Shown: positions 7,394 to 10,903 of the stretch, in pieces | Position numbering within the stretch: position 1 is the stretch's first letter | Layout of the letters: each line of letters opens with the position of its first letter | Assembly: GCA_934167135.1 (NCBI GenBank) | Contig: CAKPKI010000056.1 | Location: forward strand, 1-10,903 | From: an uncultured Clostridia bacterium | GTDB lineage: Bacteria > Bacillota > Clostridia > TANB77 > CAG-508 | Reading direction: 5' to 3' | Length of the DNA: 10,903 nt | Translations under genes and position numbers: made by a program | The notes under the pieces: generated by a model | Told to the model about the DNA's origin: nothing | What the model saw: only the letters and a program-made list of their open reading frames with translations | The model's database searches: none

Positions 7394-7422
7394 ATTATAC
7401 AATAATTAGCATAAAAAGTCAA
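7394..7422 (-). promoter_or_regulatory. Sigma-A-type promoter for the SUMF1-like gene
   Basis: Read on the minus strand, TTGACT (7422-7417) and TATAAT (7399-7394) are separated by 17 nt, close to the vegetative consensus. It drives the gene starting at 7346 with a leader of about 40 nt. An imperfect dyad TTGTA/TACAA (7384-7388 and 7398-7402) overlaps the -10. Confidence 0.8.
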
Positions 7423-7435
7423 TAAATATCGAGAA

Positions 7436-7455
7436 ATTTACATAATTTTGTAAAT
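7436..7455. repeat. Dyad ATTTACA-N6-TGTAAAT, copy 1
   Basis: Perfect 7-bp inverted repeat in the divergent region, 20 nt before the sigma fragment. Its left half TTTACA could double as a weak -35 with TATTAA at 7459-7464 (16-nt spacer). The same arms recur at 7725-7731 and 7744-7750 before the 199-residue gene. Confidence 0.5.
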
Positions 7456-7474
7456 AACTATTAAATAATGAAAA

Positions 7475-7666
7475 ATGTCGAATCACGGAATGAAAAGTAT
7501 TTTAAAAGATAGAGAACGCACAATTTTAGAGTTGCGTTTTGGACTTGATGGACATAAACCTAAAACTCAAATCGAAATTGCACATGAGATGGGAATTTCG
7601 CGTTCTTATGTATCACGTATAGAAACTAAAGCTATTGGCAAATTGGCAAAAGAAATAAAAGAATAA
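7475..7666 (+). CDS. Orphan sigma-70 region 4 fragment (sporulation sigma, SigK-like)
   Basis: The 63 residues contain only sigma region 4: DRERTILELRFGLDG, then the helix-turn-helix TQIEIAHEMGISRSYVSRIE that binds the -35 box. GISRSYVSRIE is most like SigK; SigE and SigG differ at these positions. Full sporulation sigma factors exceed 200 residues, and regions 2 and 3 are absent here. There is no ribosome site before the ATG at 7475 or the inner ATG at 7490, and an in-frame stop lies at 7469-7471. Four of five Arg codons are CGN, whereas the upstream operon uses AGA almost only. It may be a decayed fragment left by recombination at a sigma gene, or a small stand-alone DNA-binding regulator of the adjacent promoters. 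I lean towards a remnant. Confidence 0.6.
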   Translation: MSNHGMKSILKDRERTILELRFGLDGHKPKTQIEIAHEMGISRSYVSRIETKAIGKLAKEIKE

Positions 7667-7669
7667 AGC

Positions 7670-7698
7670 TTGACATAATAGAACGAATGGTGTAGAAT
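7670..7698 (+). promoter_or_regulatory. Sigma-A-type promoter for the 199-residue gene
   Basis: TTGACA (7670-7675), a 17-nt spacer and TAGAAT (7693-7698) make a near-perfect vegetative promoter. It begins 3 nt after the stop codon of the sigma fragment, so that fragment and the next gene are probably separate transcription units. Confidence 0.82.
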
Positions 7699-7713
7699 TA
7701 GACTATCTTAAAA

Positions 7714-7750
7714 AGGAGGTATAAATTTACAGAAAAATTATGATGTAAAT
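7714..7750 (+). promoter_or_regulatory. Leader with an unused ribosome site and a second copy of the ATTTACA/TGTAAAT dyad
   Basis: AGGAGGT (7714-7720) is a full Shine-Dalgarno, but no start codon lies at the right distance; the first ATG (7740) opens a frame of only two codons. ATTTACA (7725-7731) and TGTAAAT (7744-7750) form a 7-bp stem with a 12-nt loop directly after it. A second ribosome site (7775-7781) then serves the real gene. The leader could be a translational or RNA control element, or the remains of a deleted small gene. Confidence 0.42.
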
Positions 7751-7788
7751 GTAACTAGTCAACAGTAACTTACAAAAGGAGAACGAAG

Positions 7789-8388
7789 ATGTATTTTTAC
7801 ATGAATGCTGGAACTTGTGAACGGGAATGGACTTATAATTTGATACAAACAAAGCAAAAGAAAGTTTTGAAATTTTCAAATTATTTAGAAAAAGAACAGA
7901 AAGAAGAAAATGTTTATTTTTGGTTTGATTATATTGATGAGGAAATAAAAAAAGGGCTCTTTTTTAAAAATGCTACATTGGAAATAAATAAAAATCGATA
8001 TAATGTGGTACAAAGCAAAGAAAATGATAAAAAAGAAGATAATATATTGTTTGCTTTGCTTAGAAGTACAAAAGGCATTAATGATGAAATATTTATCCCA
8101 AGTAAAATGAAAGAAAATGTAGAAATTATTCAAAGATTAAAAGTAATTGATGTAGAAGCAGACTATGGAGCTTTTTTATCAAATATTTATTTAATTAAGA
8201 TAGAGCTGGAAAAGAATCAAAGCTTGCCAATTTTTTATTCTTATAGTAAACCATATGCATTAATGTCACATGATGTGATTTATAGACAGAGAAATAATGA
8301 TAGGTATAGTGTAATAAAAGGGCTTACAACTTATATACTTATGAATGATCAGAACAAAAAAGAATATATTCCTTTATCAGATATGTAA
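7789..8388 (+). CDS. Protein of unknown function, 199 residues
   Basis: I do not recognise this family. The protein has no signal peptide or membrane segment, is Lys/Glu-rich between residues 20 and 90, and has a more structured-looking C-terminal half (VIDVEADYGAFLSNIYLIKIEL, split: VIDVEADYGAF then LSNIYLIKIEL; later SKPYALMSHDVIYRQRNNDRYS). The start is firm: AAAGGAG at 7775-7781 is 7 nt before the ATG. It is monocistronic, with its own promoter at 7670 and a strong terminator at 8404. The large Lys/Glu stretch and lone transcription unit would suit a cytosolic accessory protein, but no function can be assigned. Confidence 0.72.
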   Translation: MYFYMNAGTCEREWTYNLIQTKQKKVLKFSNYLEKEQKEENVYFWFDYIDEEIKKGLFFKNATLEINKNRYNVVQSKENDKKEDNILFALLRSTKGINDEIFIPSKMKENVEIIQRLKVIDVEADYGAFLSNIYLIKIELEKNQSLPIFYSYSKPYALMSHDVIYRQRNNDRYSVIKGLTTYILMNDQNKKEYIPLSDM

Positions 8389-8403
8389 TATAACAGTTGA
8401 TTG

Positions 8404-8447
8404 ATAGCATATTTTAACAGTATTTAGTTAGAATATGCTATTTTTTT
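8404..8447 (+). terminator. Intrinsic terminator of the 199-residue gene
   Basis: Positions 8404-8418 pair with 8427-8441 (15 bp including one G-U pair) around an 8-nt loop, followed by a run of T to 8447. It starts 16 nt after the stop codon at 8386-8388. Confidence 0.9.
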
Positions 8448-8451
8448 GAAG

Positions 8452-8654
8452 TTAAGTACCAGAAATGCTTTAAATATAAACTTTTCATTACGCTTCTCGG
8501 CTTATTATGAAATTCAAGAAATTCTAACTCGTTTTATGGCACCCTTCCACTCTCGTGAACTCTTTCCATAAAACCACATAGAATTTCTAAAATTTCTCCA
8601 TGCACATTCGTCACTTCATTCAAAGTTTATATTTAAAGCATTTCTGGGGATTAA
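8452..8654. mobile_element. MITE-like or structured non-coding element with 26-bp terminal inverted repeats
   Basis: Positions 8459-8484 and 8622-8647 are perfect 26-bp inverted repeats starting CCAGAAATGC. TTAA lies 3 nt outside each end (8452-8455 and 8651-8654), so the ends match as TTAA-N3-CCAGAAATGC and could reflect a TTAA target duplication. Inside are nested stems: AGAAATTCTA (8517-8526) with TAGAATTTCT (8579-8588), extendable outwards with two mismatches, and GTTTTATGG (8531-8539) with CCATAAAAC (8566-8574). The apical loop 8540-8565 is less AT-rich than its surroundings. No open reading frame of note is present, so it would be non-autonomous. The whole can fold into one long hairpin as DNA or RNA. 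Structured RNA is the alternative to a mobile element. Confidence 0.6.
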
Positions 8655-8673
8655 TTAAAAATAAATCATTATT

Positions 8674-8702
8674 TTGCAACTATTTTTAGCATAAATTATA
8701 AA
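8674..8702 (+). promoter_or_regulatory. Candidate promoter for the DUF2207 gene
   Basis: TTGCAA (8674-8679), a 17-nt spacer and TATAAA (8697-8702) are a fair sigma-A match. A better -10, TATAAT at 8722-8727, exists but has no good -35 at the right distance (TTGCAC at 8709 is only 7 nt away). The start site is therefore uncertain. The rest of 8655-8760 is AT-rich with nothing else recognisable. Confidence 0.4.
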
Positions 8703-8764
8703 AAAATATTGCACTAAAAGATATAATATGATAAATTGAAACAAAAATACAAAAGAGGTGTAAG

Positions 8765-10903
8765 ATGAAAAAATACAAATTAAGAGTAATTTTATTTATA
8801 GCAATATTTTTCATATTAATTGGAACTAAAGGATATGCTTCAAGTGAAACAGACAATAAAAAGCTATTATATCAGGATGCAACAATAAATACAGATGGAT
8901 CAGTTACTGTAAAAGAATCACTGTGGTTAAATGGAGAATATAATGGAGCAGAAAGAGAAATAAAATTTTCTGATTACTTTAAGTATCCTTTTACAGGAAT
9001 ATACAGTAATTTTTCTGGTGATACAGATATATATAATGCTACAGAAATTAATAATATAAAAGTATATGATATTTCACAATCAAAGTTTTCAAGTATAGAT
9101 GATATAAATAATATTGAGAAAGAATTTAAAGAAGTTGAAAGTGCTTCAAAAGGAAAATATGGTGTATATACTATTACAAATGAATATAGAAATACAAAAG
9201 TAACAATCTATTGCCCATCAAAGAAAAAGAAAGTTTTCTTTATAGAATACACAATAAAAGATGCTATTGTTGTTCATAATGATGTAGCAGAATTATATTG
9301 GAGTTTTCTTGAGAATAAATCAGATGAGAAGGTTTTAGATTATCAATTAAGAGTACATTTACCAAAAGAAGATAAAAATGTAATGGTTTGGTCACATGGA
9401 CCTTCATCAGGTTACTGTAATATAGATGATTACCAAACTTTATCATTAAAAGATACCAATGTTGGAGCATATAAAAATGAAACCATACGCATAATGTTTG
9501 ATAAAACATTAGTATCAGATGCTACAAAAAAATCAAATGTAAATGGTAAAGATTATATTATTAAATATGAAAATGCTATGGCTGACCCAGAAAATTCATT
9601 AGAAGAGAAAAAAAGAATAGATATAGAAAACCAATTAAGTGATATATTTATTGGATTAGATGAAAACCCTAGTATGTCTTCGTATAATAGGGCAAAAAAA
9701 CTATTAAGTGAATATACTTGGGATGAAGAACAAAAACAAAATTATCAAAAACAATTAGAAGATTGCAAAGAAAGTGTTAATCAGGCATGGAAGGAATTAG
9801 TAGAAAGATGGTATAATTATATAATTGACTATAATCATATTAATCAAGGAAAAATAAATTATTTGATATCACTAATAGATGAAGGATTTGATGAAAATGC
9901 AAAGTCAGAGTATTATAAAAAGGCAAATGAATTACAACAACAGTTAGATGAATATAATATTAAGAAGAACCAAATAATTTTTAGTATAGTTGCAATTATA
10001 TATGGCATATTAGGTTTATATTGTGCTTTTGTTCTATTCAAAATATTGTTTGAGAAAAAAAGATACAATAAAGAAAATTGCAAAGATGCACCAAGTAATG
10101 ATAAAAATTATATAGTTGATTATTTAATTAATAAAAAAGTAAGAGGAAAAACTTTTTTGCTTACAATAGATGAATTAATTTCGCAAAAAGTAATATTGAT
10201 AGAAAAGAATAATGAAGATGAGAATGATTTTTATCTTATTCTAAATGATAACAAAGGTGCTAAAACATTAACAGAGAATTGTGTTATAAAGATAATATTT
10301 GAACTAATTGGAAGTAATAAAAAATGTTCATTAAAACAATTAAAAAACTGTAGAAAATTAAATAGTAATTCGGCTAAAATTATTAATGAATTTGGTAAAT
10401 TTGAAAGAAATGTGTTAAAAGAAATAGAATATAAAGGATATTTTGAAAAAGATAATAAAATTTCAAAAATAATTAAGTACACACCTGTTATAGTAGGAGT
10501 AATCGGCTATTTTTTAGGATGTTTTATTAATAATATATATTCAAGTGTATTCAATTATTATATTGTAATTACTATTATAAGTTGCCTATATCAAGTAATA
10601 TTAATATCAGATAAAAGAAGAACGAAGATTGGACGAATAGAATATTCAAAATGGTCAGCTCATAAAAGGTTTTTAAATAATTCTGATAGTTTTGGAACAA
10701 AAGAGCTAAACTTTTATAATTACATGGATTATCAGACAATAGAAAACTTAAATTATAATTTAGATTCACTAGTTCGTAGAGGACATGTAGAATATTTAGT
10801 TTCAAATAGAGATTCATCATCTTCTTCTGGTGGAAGTTCATATTCATCAGGTTCTGGATATGGAGGAAATTCATCAGATGGAGGCACCGGAGGTGGCGGT
10901 GGA
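8765..10903 (+). CDS. DUF2207 (YciQ-like) membrane protein, 3' partial
   Basis: The frame is open for 713 codons to the right edge, with no stop. Residues 1-25 are a signal peptide (MKKYK, then a hydrophobic core, ending GYA before SSE). Residues of about 27-290 form the extracytoplasmic DUF2207 domain, with the typical start LLYQDATINTDGSVTVKESL. A Glu/Lys/Gln-rich, partly coiled-coil stretch follows (about 290-400). Membrane segments lie near 402-428 and as a pair near 572-615, and the tail from about 683 is Ser/Gly-rich, ending in a run of Gly. This is the normal DUF2207 layout, so the true end is probably just outside the window. The family has no established biochemical role; an envelope function is likely. 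AGAGGTG at 8754-8760 precedes the ATG. Confidence 0.88.
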   Translation, partial: MKKYKLRVILFIAIFFILIGTKGYASSETDNKKLLYQDATINTDGSVTVKESLWLNGEYNGAEREIKFSDYFKYPFTGIYSNFSGDTDIYNATEINNIKVYDISQSKFSSIDDINNIEKEFKEVESASKGKYGVYTITNEYRNTKVTIYCPSKKKKVFFIEYTIKDAIVVHNDVAELYWSFLENKSDEKVLDYQLRVHLPKEDKNVMVWSHGPSSGYCNIDDYQTLSLKDTNVGAYKNETIRIMFDKTLVSDATKKSNVNGKDYIIKYENAMADPENSLEEKKRIDIENQLSDIFIGLDENPSMSSYNRAKKLLSEYTWDEEQKQNYQKQLEDCKESVNQAWKELVERWYNYIIDYNHINQGKINYLISLIDEGFDENAKSEYYKKANELQQQLDEYNIKKNQIIFSIVAIIYGILGLYCAFVLFKILFEKKRYNKENCKDAPSNDKNYIVDYLINKKVRGKTFLLTIDELISQKVILIEKNNEDENDFYLILNDNKGAKTLTENCVIKIIFELIGSNKKCSLKQLKNCRKLNSNSAKIINEFGKFERNVLKEIEYKGYFEKDNKISKIIKYTPVIVGVIGYFLGCFINNIYSSVFNYYIVITIISCLYQVILISDKRRTKIGRIEYSKWSAHKRFLNNSDSFGTKELNFYNYMDYQTIENLNYNLDSLVRRGHVEYLVSNRDSSSSSGGSSYSSGSGYGGNSSDGGTGGGGG

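Noticed and set aside
7468..7512. Short frame of 14 codons starting at ATG 7468 overlapping the sigma fragment
   Set aside because: It has no ribosome site and no recognisable product; the sigma region 4 frame is clearly the ancestral coding one.
8448..8654. CRISPR array or tRNA in the structured intergenic region
   Set aside because: There are no direct repeats with spacers and no cloverleaf; the structure is made of inverted repeats only.
9264..10874. Minus-strand frames at 9264-9509, 10231-10482 and 10575-10874
   Set aside because: All lie opposite the continuous 713-codon DUF2207 frame and show no ribosome site or family features.
1..10903. Recoding of TGA, since the visible stops are all TAA or TAG
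   Set aside because: Nine stops are too few in an AT-rich genome, and tryptophan is always TGG with no in-frame TGA inside the genes.

Overview
The window is AT-rich and its Arg codons are mostly AGA. Strong AGGAGG-type ribosome sites, sigma-A-like promoters, U-tract hairpin terminators, a sporulation-sigma-like region 4 fragment and a DUF2207 membrane protein together point to a low-GC Gram-positive bacterium, most likely a clostridial or related Firmicute. The species cannot be told from the sequence. All in-frame tryptophans are TGG, so there is no sign of UGA recoding.

Positions 1-6506 hold one plus-strand, closely packed gene run that is already open at the left edge. In order it encodes an FkbH-like protein (HAD-IIIC, GNAT and a C-terminal carrier-protein domain; start missing), a RimJ/RimL-type GNAT acetyltransferase, a small P-loop kinase-like NTPase, a HisK-like PHP phosphoesterase, a radical-SAM/PHP fusion protein, an unrecognised 205-residue protein and a HAD phosphatase. 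Three gene pairs overlap by 8, 22 and 8 bp. The run ends in a perfect 19-bp hairpin that contains the last stop codon. The mix (acyl or glyceryl loading onto a carrier protein, radical chemistry, a kinase, an acetyltransferase and three phosphatase-type proteins besides FkbH) looks like a small-molecule or glycan-decoration pathway. This is the best candidate here for an undescribed system. No product can be named from the sequence, and the middle genes (GNAT, kinase, PHP) could be passengers.

Positions 6507-8447 change character. A minus-strand SUMF1/FGE-fold protein without the catalytic cysteine pair has a near-consensus promoter and a perfect 14-bp palindrome downstream of its -10. Next comes an orphan 63-codon sigma-70 region 4 fragment of SigK type, with no ribosome site and unusual Arg codons. 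A second near-consensus promoter follows, with a leader that carries an unused ribosome site, and then an unrecognised 199-residue protein with a strong terminator. The same 7-bp dyad (ATTTACA/TGTAAAT) occurs before the sigma fragment and before the 199-residue gene.

Positions 8448-10903 start with a non-coding element of about 200 bp bounded by perfect 26-bp inverted repeats with further nested stems, which is MITE-like or a structured RNA. A DUF2207 membrane protein follows and runs off the right edge inside its Gly/Ser-rich tail.
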